From a virus: a stretch of 41,126 nucleotides of DNA. The stretch covers positions 1 to 41,126 of the IMG/VR virus record IMGVR_UViG_3300032134_000127. One strand, 5' to 3'. Every line of letters starts with the position of its first letter. Within the stretch, counting starts at the first letter, position 1. Below are positions 14,489 through 22,009 of this stretch, piece after piece. The notes below the pieces were generated by a model, which searched no databases, was not told the DNA's origin, and worked only from the letters and a program-made list of their open reading frames with translations. A program made the position numbers and the translations under genes.

Positions 14489-14802
14489 TGGTGATCAAGC
14501 AGAGTTTAAGAGACACATCATGCATAGCAACACGCGCGACTTAGATACTTAGCAACCTAATCATTAGCATGCTAAGTATATCAACCAGTACGAACCAAGA
14601 ACATAGGCACCCCGCCGGAACTTTTGAAATTGTTTGGCGACTGGGCTGCGACTGATCGAGGCTAAGTCATTGATATTGCAGGGCTGGTCGGCAGACTTAG
14701 CATCTGCACCGCCAGAAAATAAATGTTTCTTTTCCCTGGCCGGACCCCCCGTACCCCCAAGCGACCGGGCGCCGGCTTATAGAACGTATACATAGGCAAA
14801 GC
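14489..14802 (+). other. Non-coding stretch with nested inverted repeats
   Basis: No gene is supported in these 314 bp. A perfect 10-bp inverted repeat ATACTTAGCA (14545-14554) / TGCTAAGTAT (14570-14579) encloses 15 nt, and its right part overlaps the 12-bp palindrome TTAGCATGCTAA (14564-14575). The CTTAGCA/CTAAGT word recurs near 14663 and 14696. This may be a regulatory RNA structure, a protein-binding site or the packaging (pac/cos) region just before the large terminase gene. Confidence 0.4.
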
Positions 14803-14979
14803 ATGGAGCCGCTCGCACACACACACCTCCGCTACGCAGCATGGAGCGTCGACCTGCCGCCGCATGGCACCGGCTTGTCCATCCTGATCGACGGCTTCCG
14901 CAGCGATGAAGACGCGCAGGCGTTCCTGCAATTCCTGCTGCCGGACGCGGCATCGCCCGACTTCACGGTGCTGCATTGA
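14803..14979 (+). CDS. Small protein upstream of the large terminase
   Basis: This 58-residue protein runs from ATG 14803 (EPLAHTHLRYAAWSVDLPP) and contains GTGLSILIDGFRSDEDAQAFLQFLL, a beta-strand plus helix arrangement. Its TGA overlaps the TTG start of the terminase gene as TTGA, which supports real translation and coupling. No strong ribosome binding site is visible (AGGCAAAGC). No family is recognised. Confidence 0.55.
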   Translation: MEPLAHTHLRYAAWSVDLPPHGTGLSILIDGFRSDEDAQAFLQFLLPDAASPDFTVLH

Positions 14980-16274
14980 AAATAGCCATACCCTACAAAC
15001 CGCGCCCTGGACAGGCGCAGCTGCACGCTGAGCTTGCCAAGCACCGCTGGGCGGTCGTTGTCTGTCACCGCCGCTGGGGCAAGACGGTAATGGCGATAAA
15101 CCATCTGCTGCGCGATGCAATCATGTGTCAGCGCAGCCGGCCGCGGTTCCACTACATATCGCCCACCTATCGCCAGGCCAAGATGATCTCCTGGGATTAT
15201 GTGAAGGAATTTGCCAGCAAGATACCCGGCGTCAAGTTCAACGAGACCGAGCTCCGCTGCGACCTACCCAACGGCGCCAGGATCACCCTCCTGGGCGGTG
15301 ACGACCCCTCCAGGCTGCGCGGCATCTATTCCGATGGTGTGGTCATGGATGAGGTCGCTGACATGCCTGAGAGCGTGTTTCCCGAGGTCATACGGCCGGC
15401 GCTCGCCGATCGCGGCGGTTACGCCATATTTATTGGCACACCGCGGGGCCATAACGCCTTTTGGGACTTGTGGCAGCTGGGGCAAACGGAAAAGGGCTGG
15501 TATCGCGCCATGTTCAAGGCGTCGGAGACCAACATCCTGGCCGAGGAAGAGCTCACGGCCGCTCGCGGCGCGATGACACAGGAGCAGTATGAGCAAGAAT
15601 TCGAATGCTCGTTCATCGCGGCTGTACCCGGTGCGATATTCGGTCGCGAATTACAGAAGATCGAGGAAAAGGGCCAGATTTGCCATGTGCCATACGACCC
15701 AGGACTCAGGGTCGACACGCACTTCGATCTCGGAATTTCGGACGCGACCAGCATTTGGTGGACACAGTCGGCAGGCAAAGGCGCCATACACGTTATTGAT
15801 TTCTTTGAAGCGCGTGGCGAAGGCCTGCCGTTCTACGCCCGCATACTGGACGAGAGAGGCTATCTCTATGGTACGCACCATGCCCCGCACGATATCGAGG
15901 TGCGCGAAATGGGCTCTGGAAAGAGCCGCCGAGAGATTGCGTATGATCTGGGTATCAATTTTCGGGTAGTGCCAAAGCTACCGCTTGAAGATGGCTTACA
16001 TGCCGCCAAGCTGATGATTTCGCGCTGCTGGTTCGATCGCGATAATTGCGACAAGGGTCTCGAGGCGCTGAGATTTTACCATCGCAAATATGACGAGCGT
16101 AACCGGACCTTCAGAACATCGGTCACGCATGACTGGTCGAGCCACGCCGCAGATGCGTTCAGATACGCCTCGATCGCGCTGCGCGACAATGACCGCAGCG
16201 GCCCGCCGCCGCAGAATTTCGCCAATAATTCATACAACCCACTGGAAAATTACGAACAGCAGGCCGCGATATGA
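14976..16274 (+). CDS. terL: Terminase large subunit
   Basis: This 432-residue DNA-packaging motor has an ATPase and a nuclease domain. The Walker A variant is CHRRWGKT (residues 30-37), Walker B is GVVMDEVADM (Asp125, Glu126), and the coupling motif lies near IFIGTPRG (152-159). The RNase-H-like nuclease has Asp251 in HFDLGISDATSIWW, a second acidic site near HHAPHDIEV (Asp305), and Asp393 in SSHAADAFRYA. It translocates DNA into the prohead through the portal and cuts the concatemer. The TTG start lies in the preceding TGA. The next gene overlaps its end by four bases. Confidence 0.93.
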   Translation: MKIAIPYKPRPGQAQLHAELAKHRWAVVVCHRRWGKTVMAINHLLRDAIMCQRSRPRFHYISPTYRQAKMISWDYVKEFASKIPGVKFNETELRCDLPNGARITLLGGDDPSRLRGIYSDGVVMDEVADMPESVFPEVIRPALADRGGYAIFIGTPRGHNAFWDLWQLGQTEKGWYRAMFKASETNILAEEELTAARGAMTQEQYEQEFECSFIAAVPGAIFGRELQKIEEKGQICHVPYDPGLRVDTHFDLGISDATSIWWTQSAGKGAIHVIDFFEARGEGLPFYARILDERGYLYGTHHAPHDIEVREMGSGKSRREIAYDLGINFRVVPKLPLEDGLHAAKLMISRCWFDRDNCDKGLEALRFYHRKYDERNRTFRTSVTHDWSSHAADAFRYASIALRDNDRSGPPPQNFANNSYNPLENYEQQAAI

Positions 16275-16501
16275 GTACATTATTTAGCAGTCCGAAAATG
16301 CCGGCACCCCCGCCGATTCCACCACCACCGCCGGCAGCGCCTTTCAAGCCGGTCGAGGCGGAAAGCAGCGAGTCCGCGGCAGAAAAAGAGCGGATGAAGC
16401 GGCGCAAGGGCATTAGTTCGACGATCTTGACCGGGCCGCAAGGTTTGCTGCCGGAACAAATGCCGGTGAGCGCGCCGGGCCTATTGGGAGGGTCTGAGTA
16501 G
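16271..16501 (+). CDS. Proline-rich small virion-region protein
   Basis: This 76-residue protein starts with a proline run (PKMPAPPPIPPPPPAAPFKP), then an acidic/basic helix (EKERMKRRKG), then SSTILTGPQGLLPEQ. The 'RRRxGxxSTILTGPQGLL' end is shared by many small phage proteins coded next to terminase or portal genes. Function is unknown. It overlaps the terminase stop by four bases and its stop overlaps the next start by one base, so the three genes form one translational unit. Confidence 0.65.
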   Translation: MSTLFSSPKMPAPPPIPPPPPAAPFKPVEAESSESAAEKERMKRRKGISSTILTGPQGLLPEQMPVSAPGLLGGSE

Positions 16502-16950
16502 TGCCTGCCAACAATCCCAGCGGTAAGCCCTCGCCATCCTCGATCTTGCGGAAACAGGCGATTGCGGCGGGCTGGAAGGTTACCGACCATCCCATCGCCG
16601 GAACCATTTATAATAATCCAAAGACAGGCGAACGCCGCACGTCACCGCCGCTGCCGTCTGGCTGGAAAACGGTCGAGACGCCAGCCGGCAGCCGCTATGT
16701 AGGCGCGGACGGAACAACTTCTGCTTCCATGCCAACAACACCATCCATCGCTACGGCGGCTGCTGGCGCCGATTCCGACGCCGCCGGCAAACCGACGGGA
16801 AGCGTTAAACCCAGGCCGGTCGTCTCGGCCAGGGGGCTCTTGGGGACTAATGAAACCCCCGCGGCGTCTGGCGGCGCGCAGATGTTGACCACGCCGTTCG
16901 GCGTTATCAACGGGACGCCGGTGAAAAAGAAAAAGTTGTTAGGGAGCTAA
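16501..16950 (+). CDS. Hypothetical virion-region protein
   Basis: This 149-residue protein starts with GTG at 16501, using the last base of the preceding stop. Residues about 12-75 contain ILRKQAIAAGWKVTDHP, PKTGERRTSPPLPSGWKTV and SRYVGADGTT. The second half is Ala/Pro/Thr-rich and probably disordered. It ends in ARGLLGTNETPA and TTPFGVINGTPVKKKKLLG, whose GLLG elements echo the end of the previous protein. No function is recognised. A terminator follows it. Confidence 0.55.
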   Translation: MPANNPSGKPSPSSILRKQAIAAGWKVTDHPIAGTIYNNPKTGERRTSPPLPSGWKTVETPAGSRYVGADGTTSASMPTTPSIATAAAGADSDAAGKPTGSVKPRPVVSARGLLGTNETPAASGGAQMLTTPFGVINGTPVKKKKLLGS

Positions 16951-16985
16951 CCGCACCCCCGCGAAACAACCCGCATTCGAATTGC

Positions 16986-17010
16986 AACCCGCCTTTTGGC
17001 GGGTTTTTTA
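16986..17010 (+). terminator. Intrinsic terminator in front of the portal gene
   Basis: The stem AACCCGCC (16986-16993) / GGCGGGTT (16998-17005) has a TTTT loop and is followed by a T run. The portal ATG is only 17 bp further on. Almost the same sequence, including the TTTTTTATTGGGAAAA trailer, recurs at 30845-30876. Confidence 0.82.
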
Positions 17011-17026
17011 TTGGGAAAAAACACAC

Positions 17027-18688
17027 ATGGCAGCTGACAAAACAGCGTTGATGGTTCTGCGCCGGCTCGATCGGCTGAAGAAACAGCGCAAGACCTGGGA
17101 AAGCCATTGGCAAGAGATTGCCGACTATATGCGGCCCAGGAAAGCCGACATCACCAAAAAATCGCAGACGCCTGGCAACAAACGCAGCGAGCTCATCTTC
17201 GACGGCACCGCGATCAACGCGGCCGAGCTCCTGTCGGCAAGCTTGCACGGCATGCTCACCAATATGTCGACGCCGTGGTTCTCGCTAAGATTTACCGATC
17301 CGGCGATCAACCAAGAGGACGAGGCCAAAGAATGGCTCGAGGCGACAGAAGACGTGCTCTATGCCGCGTTTCATCGCAGTAATTTTCAAGAGCAGATACA
17401 CGAGCTCTACGATGACCTGATCCTCTTTGGCACCGCCGTGATGCTGATCGAGCCTGATAAGGAGGAATCGTTCCGCTTTTCGACGCGTCACATCGCGGAG
17501 TGCTATTTGGCCGAGGATGAAAACGGCCGCGTCGATACGGTGTACCGCCAGTTCCGCATGTTCGCCCGCGCAGCTATAAGCCAGTTCGGCGCCGCTAAAG
17601 TGGGCGACACAATACTAAAAACCGCCGAGCGCGATCCGTACGAGCAGGTCACCATCCTGCACGTCGTTATGCCGCGCGACGATCGCGACGTTCGCAAGAT
17701 CAATAAAACAAACAAGCCGTTCGCGTCGTTCTACATCGAGCCCGAGGAAAAGATCGTGCTCAGCGAGAGCGGCTATGACGAAATGCCGTACGTTGTGCCG
17801 CGTTGGCTCAAGAGCAGCTACGAGCTTGGCTACGGAAGATCGCCTTCCATGAACGCGCTGGCGGATACCAAGGTGCTCTCAAAGATGTCGGAGATCACCC
17901 TGCGTGCCGCGCAGAAACAAGTCGACCCGCCGCTGATGGTGCCTGACGATGGCTTCATGCTGCCGGTTCGCACCGTGCCGGGCGGGCTTAACTTCTATCG
18001 ATCGGGAACCCGCGATCGTCTCGAGCCGCTCAACATCGGCGCCAACAATCCCTTGGGCCTGCAAATGGAAGAGCAGCGCCGCCAGGCGATCCGCGCAGCC
18101 TTCTATGTGGATCACCTTGTGCTCTCTCAGGGACCACAGATGACCGCTACAGAGGTGTTGAGTCGCACCGAATCGGCAATGCGAATTCTTGGCCCTTCTC
18201 TCGGCAGATTGCAAGCAGAGCTTCTCCAACCGCTGATCGGCAGATGCTGGAACATCATGCTGAGAGGTAAAAATCTACCCGTCGCGCCGCCGATGCTCAA
18301 CGCCGCTTCAGTCGAGATTGAATATGTGTCTCCGCTCGCCAAGGCGCAAAAGCAGACCGAGGTGCAGGCGATGGTCCGTATGCTCGAACTGCTCCAGCCG
18401 CTCATGGGGCTCGATCCGGGGATCGTCGATCACATTGATTCCGACGGCCTTGCCAAGCACGTCATCAAGGTGCTCGGTATTCCCGCCAGCGTCACCCGCG
18501 GCGAGCGTGAGGTCGCTGATATCCGAGCGCAGCGCCAACAGCAGCAGCAAGAGCAAGCCGAGATGCAGCAGGCTATGCAGGCAGCGGAAGCTGCCGGCAA
18601 TGCAGCGCCAGCAGTCAAGGCGGTCGACGGCATGTCTGACGAGACCGGCATGGCGTTGCAGGCGATTGCCGGCGGCGCAGCTGCATGA
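17027..18688 (+). CDS. Portal protein (T7 gp8-like head-tail connector)
   Basis: This 553-residue protein forms the dodecameric ring at the unique capsid vertex in podoviruses. The opening LDRLKKQRKTWESHWQEIADYMRPRK is the classical start of T7-type head-to-tail connectors, followed by LIFDGTAINAAELLSASLHGML and TNMSTPWFSLRF. The wing and stem contain PRWLKSSYELGYGRSPSMNAL and MSEITLRAAQKQVDPPLMVP, then VLSQGPQMTATEVLSRTE. The C-terminal crown is Gln/Ala-rich (QRQQQQQEQAEMQQAMQAAEAA). ATG 17027 is used. The frame upstream of it is the terminator sequence and is not coding. Confidence 0.92.
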   Translation: MAADKTALMVLRRLDRLKKQRKTWESHWQEIADYMRPRKADITKKSQTPGNKRSELIFDGTAINAAELLSASLHGMLTNMSTPWFSLRFTDPAINQEDEAKEWLEATEDVLYAAFHRSNFQEQIHELYDDLILFGTAVMLIEPDKEESFRFSTRHIAECYLAEDENGRVDTVYRQFRMFARAAISQFGAAKVGDTILKTAERDPYEQVTILHVVMPRDDRDVRKINKTNKPFASFYIEPEEKIVLSESGYDEMPYVVPRWLKSSYELGYGRSPSMNALADTKVLSKMSEITLRAAQKQVDPPLMVPDDGFMLPVRTVPGGLNFYRSGTRDRLEPLNIGANNPLGLQMEEQRRQAIRAAFYVDHLVLSQGPQMTATEVLSRTESAMRILGPSLGRLQAELLQPLIGRCWNIMLRGKNLPVAPPMLNAASVEIEYVSPLAKAQKQTEVQAMVRMLELLQPLMGLDPGIVDHIDSDGLAKHVIKVLGIPASVTRGEREVADIRAQRQQQQQEQAEMQQAMQAAEAAGNAAPAVKAVDGMSDETGMALQAIAGGAAA

Positions 18689-18903
18689 TCAGCCCCGAGG
18701 ATTTAAGGGCAACTTACAAGGCGCTGTTCAATACGGATGACGGGCAGATCGTCTTGGATGATTTACAGCGGCGGTTTCACATTCACACTCTGGTGCATGC
18801 CGAGCGGTGTTGTGATTCCGCCTTCAATGATGGGCAGCGATCAGCAGTGCTGCTCATTCAAAACTTAATGCGCGACGTAAAGGAGATTGATTACGATGGC
18901 TGA
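18685..18903 (+). CDS. Bbp19-like phage protein
   Basis: This 72-residue protein overlaps the portal stop by four bases. The order YKALFNTDDGQIVLDDLQRRF, HAERCCDSAFNDGQRSAVLLIQNLM fits the Bbp19-like phage domain named after Bordetella phage BPP-1, in which a 'F-x-T/S-x-DGQxVLxDLxxRF' start is followed by an 'EGQRxxVLxI' helix. It is always found between portal and scaffold/capsid genes, as here. Its molecular role is unknown. It overlaps the scaffold gene by eight bases. Confidence 0.75.
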   Translation: MISPEDLRATYKALFNTDDGQIVLDDLQRRFHIHTLVHAERCCDSAFNDGQRSAVLLIQNLMRDVKEIDYDG

Positions 18904-19741
18904 CGAACAGGTAGCGGTTGCTCCGGTTGAGACCGGGGAGGCACCGTCTGATGCAGTAGTTACATGGAAAGATGATCTGCCCGAGGACATCCGCGGGCAT
19001 CAAAGCCTCGAGACGTTCACCGACGTGGGCGCGCTCGCTAAATCTTACGTTCACGCGCAGAGCATGATCGGTGCCGACAAGGTGCCGGTGCCGGGCAAGT
19101 GGGCGGACGAGAGCGATTGGAACGAGGTCTATGATCGCCTCGGCCGTCCGAAGGAAAGCGACGGCTACGAGCTCGACTTCTCAAAGACGCCGGAAGGCGC
19201 CGACGTTAATGATGACTTTGTTGCCTGGTTCAGAGACGCGGCGCACGGCGTCGGTCTCAACAACAGTCAGGCGCAACAACTCAGTCAAGCTTATGTCGAA
19301 TTTGCCGCCAACATGATGGACGGCTCGACGGTCGATGTCGAAGGCGCCAAAGCGCAAACGGTGACCGAGCTCAAAAAAGAGTTTGGCAACGCCTACGATG
19401 AGCGTCTCGGCCGCGGCAATAATTTTCTCACCGAGTTCGGCGAAGATGGCCTGACCGATCTGGTGCTCGAAGGCGGCATACCGCTTCGCGATCACCCGTC
19501 GTTCGTCAAAACGCTGATCAACGCGGCGAGTTGGATACACGACAACGTGTCTGAAGACAAAGTCATCGGCACAGGCGAGAGTAATGCGATGACGCCGGCC
19601 GAGGCACAGTCCGAGATCAACGAATTACAGCGTCCCGATTCACCATACTGGGACCGCAGTCACCCGCAGCACGCCGATTATGTGCAGAAGGTGCAGAGAT
19701 TAATGCAGGAGATTTTTCCAGAGGAGGAATCTGCCGCTTAA
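18896..19741 (+). CDS. Capsid scaffold/assembly protein
   Basis: This 281-residue acidic protein has AAAGGAG upstream of ATG 18896. It contains WKDDLPEDIRGHQSLETFTDVGALAKSYVHA near residues 25-60, then VPGKWADESDWNEVYDRLGRP and DGYELDFSKTPEG, the typical signature of podovirus scaffold proteins that line the prohead during assembly. The rest is helical and charged, with a C-terminal NELQRPDSPYWDRSHPQH and KVQRLMQEIFPEEE helix that would contact the capsid protein. It lies directly before the major capsid gene. Confidence 0.85.
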   Translation: MADEQVAVAPVETGEAPSDAVVTWKDDLPEDIRGHQSLETFTDVGALAKSYVHAQSMIGADKVPVPGKWADESDWNEVYDRLGRPKESDGYELDFSKTPEGADVNDDFVAWFRDAAHGVGLNNSQAQQLSQAYVEFAANMMDGSTVDVEGAKAQTVTELKKEFGNAYDERLGRGNNFLTEFGEDGLTDLVLEGGIPLRDHPSFVKTLINAASWIHDNVSEDKVIGTGESNAMTPAEAQSEINELQRPDSPYWDRSHPQHADYVQKVQRLMQEIFPEEESAA

Positions 19742-19900
19742 TTGTCATAGCGAGGCGTCTGCCGGCAACCGACATTTGTCGACCGGCGGGCAAATCGACA
19801 TGACACAAAGCCGAGACAAGCATGTAGCCCTCGCAAATCCAATGCACAGGTCCGTCATGTGACGGGTAGCCGCTGAACCACTCGTGAAAGGAGGTACTCC
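19742..19900 (+). promoter_or_regulatory. Structured leader before the major capsid gene
   Basis: These 159 bp hold no gene but two clear hairpins. GCCGG (19761-19765) and CCGGC (19783-19787) enclose CGACATTTGTCG. Further on CCGTCA (19852-19857) and TGACGG (19860-19865) pair around two bases. A perfect ribosome binding site AAAGGAGGT follows, six bases before the capsid ATG. The layout suits mRNA processing, stabilisation or translation control of the most abundant virion protein. Confidence 0.45.
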
Positions 19901-21012
19901 ATGAGTACTGCAATCACGACTGCCTTCGTTCAGCAATTTAGCGCTAACGTGCAAATGCTGTCACAACAGAAAGGTAGTCTCCTTCGACGAGCTGTCCGCG
20001 AAGAGTCCGTAACTGGCGAAAAAGCATTTTTCGACCAGGTCGGCTCGGCGGTGGCTCAAAAAAAGACCAGCAGGCACGGGGACACCCCGCTTGCTGAAAC
20101 GCCTCACAGTCGCCGGATGGTGACAATGGACCACTGGGAATATGCTGACCTTAACTTTAGGGCCGCTGCATAGAAATATGCAGGCAACAACTGGGTGAAT
20201 TGCTGGGAACTCTCTCCGAGACAATCAGCAGCCAAGCCGCGAGAGCGGAAGGTTCAACGACTATTCCGAAAGGAAGTAGGGCCGAGCGGCCCGAAGCGCC
20301 CAGCACCCGAAAGGGTGAAGATATAGTCTCATCTATGCGGTGACGTATAGCAGCCGAAAGGCGGGGCTGAACTCGCGACTCAGCTTGAAGATCATGTATC
20401 GACGATTCCGATAAGGTCCAAATGCTCATCGATCCGACAAGCTCGTATGCAAACGCAGCCGCGTTTGCGATCGGGCGGGCCGTCGACGACGCCATTATTG
20501 ACGCCGCCGATGGTACATCACTAACAGGCAAAGCCGGTGCGACTTCCACCAGCTTGCCAGCAGGTCAAATCGTTGGTGTTGGGTCGCCAGCAGCTGGCCT
20601 TTCAATAGCGAAACTGGTCAATGCCAAGAAAATTCTTGACCAGAACAATGTAGACCCGTCGATCAAGCGGTTCATCGCTGTTCATCCCGAGCAGATCGAA
20701 GACCTCTTGAACGATTCAACCGTGACCTCTGCCGACTTCAATACTGTGAAGGCATTGGTACAGGGCGAGATCAACACGTTTATGGGTTTTGAGTTCATCA
20801 CTTCAACCCGGTTGAATACCAACGCTTCATCTCAGCGCCAGGTTCTGGCGTGGGCCGAAGACGGTATTACGCTGGCGATGGGCAAAGACCTGATGACTGA
20901 GATCGGCCCCAGAGCAGATAAGAGCTACAGCACACAAGTTTATGTGTGTTCTTCATTCGGCGCCACGCGCATGGAAGAAGAAAAAGTAGTTCAGATTCTG
21001 TGTTCGGAATAG
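19901..21012 (+). CDS. Major capsid protein, gene split by a group I intron
   Basis: The coding exons are 19901-20151 and 20397-21012, together 867 nt for 288 residues. The first exon encodes SANVQMLSQQKGSLLRRAV, VTGEKAFFDQVG and TPHSRRMVTMDHWEYAD, the conserved start of BPP-1-like podovirus capsid proteins with the HK97 fold. The second encodes DDSDKVQMLIDPTSSYANAA, the E-loop/A-domain part, and ends in FGATRMEEEKVVQI. Joining U20151 to T20397 gives the codon CTT and the sequence YADLIDDSDKVQ without loss. Unspliced RNA would stop at codon 91 (TAG in the intron). A strong AAAGGAGG site precedes ATG. Confidence 0.9.
20152..20396 (+). ncRNA. Group I self-splicing intron (subgroup IA-like), no ORF
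   Basis: The 245-nt intron follows exon ...GACCU and ends in G20396. P1 pairs exon CCU with GGG at 20160-20162, giving the U-G pair at the splice site. P2 is CTGCATA-GAAA-TATGCAG (20166-20183). P3 pairs CTGGGTG (20191-20197) with CGCCCAG (20297-20303). P4 pairs TGCTG (20201-20205) with CAGCA (20226-20230) inside AATCAGCAGCCAAG. P6 is CCGC-GAGA-GCGG. P7 pairs GACTA (20259-20263) with TAGTC (20324-20328) in AAGATATAGTC. P7.1 and P7.2 are TTCC-GAAA-GGAA and GGGCC-GAGC-GGCCC. P8 is CACCC-GAAA-GGGTG. P9 hairpins follow. P7.1/P7.2 indicate subgroup IA. No homing endonuclease is encoded. Confidence 0.93.
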
Positions 21013-21022
21013 GGGAAATGAC

Positions 21023-21526
21023 ATGGCAAATGTAAATCAAGACTTAGTCACGAATTTCCTCGCCAACCCACAGGTAATGAACCCTAGCCGTACTTTGCAC
21101 GGCCGGATGCGCGTTGCCTGCGGCACGATTGCACTGGCAGCGGGCGATCTATCCGCTGGCGATACGATCATGTTGGCTCCGATTTCAACCAATGCAGCTG
21201 TTGTGAGCATCAAAATCTACAATGATGATCTCGACAGCGGCTCAACCGTGACAATGCACGTCGGTTTATATACTGCCGATGGAAATGTTACGGCAAAAGA
21301 TGTTGACTGTTATTGCAGTGCAGATACGAGCTTACGGGCTGCGGTGGTAACAGGTACGGAAGTCGGGTTTGAAGCCCGCAACATCAACCTGATGGGACAA
21401 CGTGTCTGGCAAGACGCTGGGGATACCAGCGATCCAGGCGGTCACTATCTGATAGGTGTCGAGACCGATGCTGCTGGCGATACCGGCGGCGACCTTTCGT
21501 TTTTGATTACCTACGTTGTTGACTAG
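21023..21526 (+). CDS. Capsid cement/decoration-like protein (Bbp16-like position)
   Basis: This 167-residue, almost entirely beta-rich protein follows the capsid gene by 10 bp with a GGGGAAATGAC start region. Phrases such as RTLHGRMRVACGTIALAAGDLSAGD, IKIYNDDLDSGSTVTMHVGLY and GGHYLIGVETDAAG suggest a jelly-roll. In BPP-1 the gene after the capsid gene encodes the cement protein that stabilises the shell, and the size and position agree. The assignment is from synteny and composition. A small fibre-base or head-completion protein is the alternative. Confidence 0.6.
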   Translation: MANVNQDLVTNFLANPQVMNPSRTLHGRMRVACGTIALAAGDLSAGDTIMLAPISTNAAVVSIKIYNDDLDSGSTVTMHVGLYTADGNVTAKDVDCYCSADTSLRAAVVTGTEVGFEARNINLMGQRVWQDAGDTSDPGGHYLIGVETDAAGDTGGDLSFLITYVVD

Positions 21527-21536
21527 TTAAGGAGTT

Positions 21537-21563
21537 GGGGAGAGGCACTTGGCGCCTCTCCCC
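21537..21563 (+). terminator. Hairpin after the cement gene
   Basis: A perfect 10-bp stem GGGGAGAGGC (21537-21546) / GCCTCTCCCC (21554-21563) with a 7-nt loop is followed by ATCGACTTTTG. The short T run suggests partial termination, which would lower expression of tail genes relative to capsid genes. The next gene starts with TTG right after it. Confidence 0.6.
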
Positions 21564-21571
21564 ATCGACTT

Positions 21572-22009
21572 TTGAGAAAGAGAATAGAAAAGATATTTTC
21601 AACGGCAGAGGCCAACGAGCTCACGACCACGCTCGCTGGCAAGCTCGGCCGTTTGCCGTTCGACGCCGGCAGCATCCCGAAGATTGTCGTCGAAATGTTA
21701 AGCCTCGGCGCCGCGGTCACACCAAAGAGCTACGCGACGATCGAGCGTAATGCAGGCGGCCACGACTGGCACTTTGACACCGGCGACAGCAATCACATGC
21801 CCTGGTGCCGGATGTCGGCCTCGGTCGGATTGACGCCGCCAAGTGAATTTGTCGGCGGCGAGTTTCAGTTTAACGACCCGTTTGAAGAGATTCGAACCCA
21901 TTACCTCGATGCGCTGATCTATACCAACGATCAGATGCATCGCGTCCTGCCCCATGAGGGCAACCGAATTGTTTTGCTTATATTTCTAGGAGAGAACGAT
22001 GGCGAGTGA
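21572..22009 (+). CDS. 2OG-Fe(II) dioxygenase-like protein
   Basis: This 145-residue protein has the facial triad and co-substrate residue of 2-oxoglutarate/Fe(II) oxygenases: His67-x-Asp69 in GGHDWHFDTGDSNH, distal His123 in NDQMHRVLPHEGNR, and Arg132 for 2-oxoglutarate. The double-stranded beta-helix core reads RMSASVGLTPPSEFVGGEFQFND and YLDALIYT...RIVLLIFLGE. The N-terminal 45 residues are helical. Such enzymes hydroxylate proteins or nucleic acids. The target here is unknown. The only usable start is TTG 21572, immediately behind a hairpin, so expression may be low. It overlaps the tail tubular A gene by 11 bp inside the virion operon. Confidence 0.75.
   Translation: MRKRIEKIFSTAEANELTTTLAGKLGRLPFDAGSIPKIVVEMLSLGAAVTPKSYATIERNAGGHDWHFDTGDSNHMPWCRMSASVGLTPPSEFVGGEFQFNDPFEEIRTHYLDALIYTNDQMHRVLPHEGNRIVLLIFLGENDGE

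Noticed and set aside
16982-17026. N-terminal extension of the portal protein (and likewise 30839-30880 for the ejection protein)
   Set aside because: Both extensions are translations of terminator stem-loops and give the same PAF-RVFYWE peptide by coincidence of the duplicated block.
20157-20549. Minus-strand ORF over the intron as a homing endonuclease
   Set aside because: Its translation has no LAGLIDADG, GIY-YIG or HNH motif and its codons follow the intron helices on the other strand. The intron is too short for an internal endonuclease gene.
19901-21012. Major capsid gene as a frameshifted or decayed pseudogene
   Set aside because: The interruption has a full group I intron fold, and exact removal restores the conserved protein, so decay is not needed.
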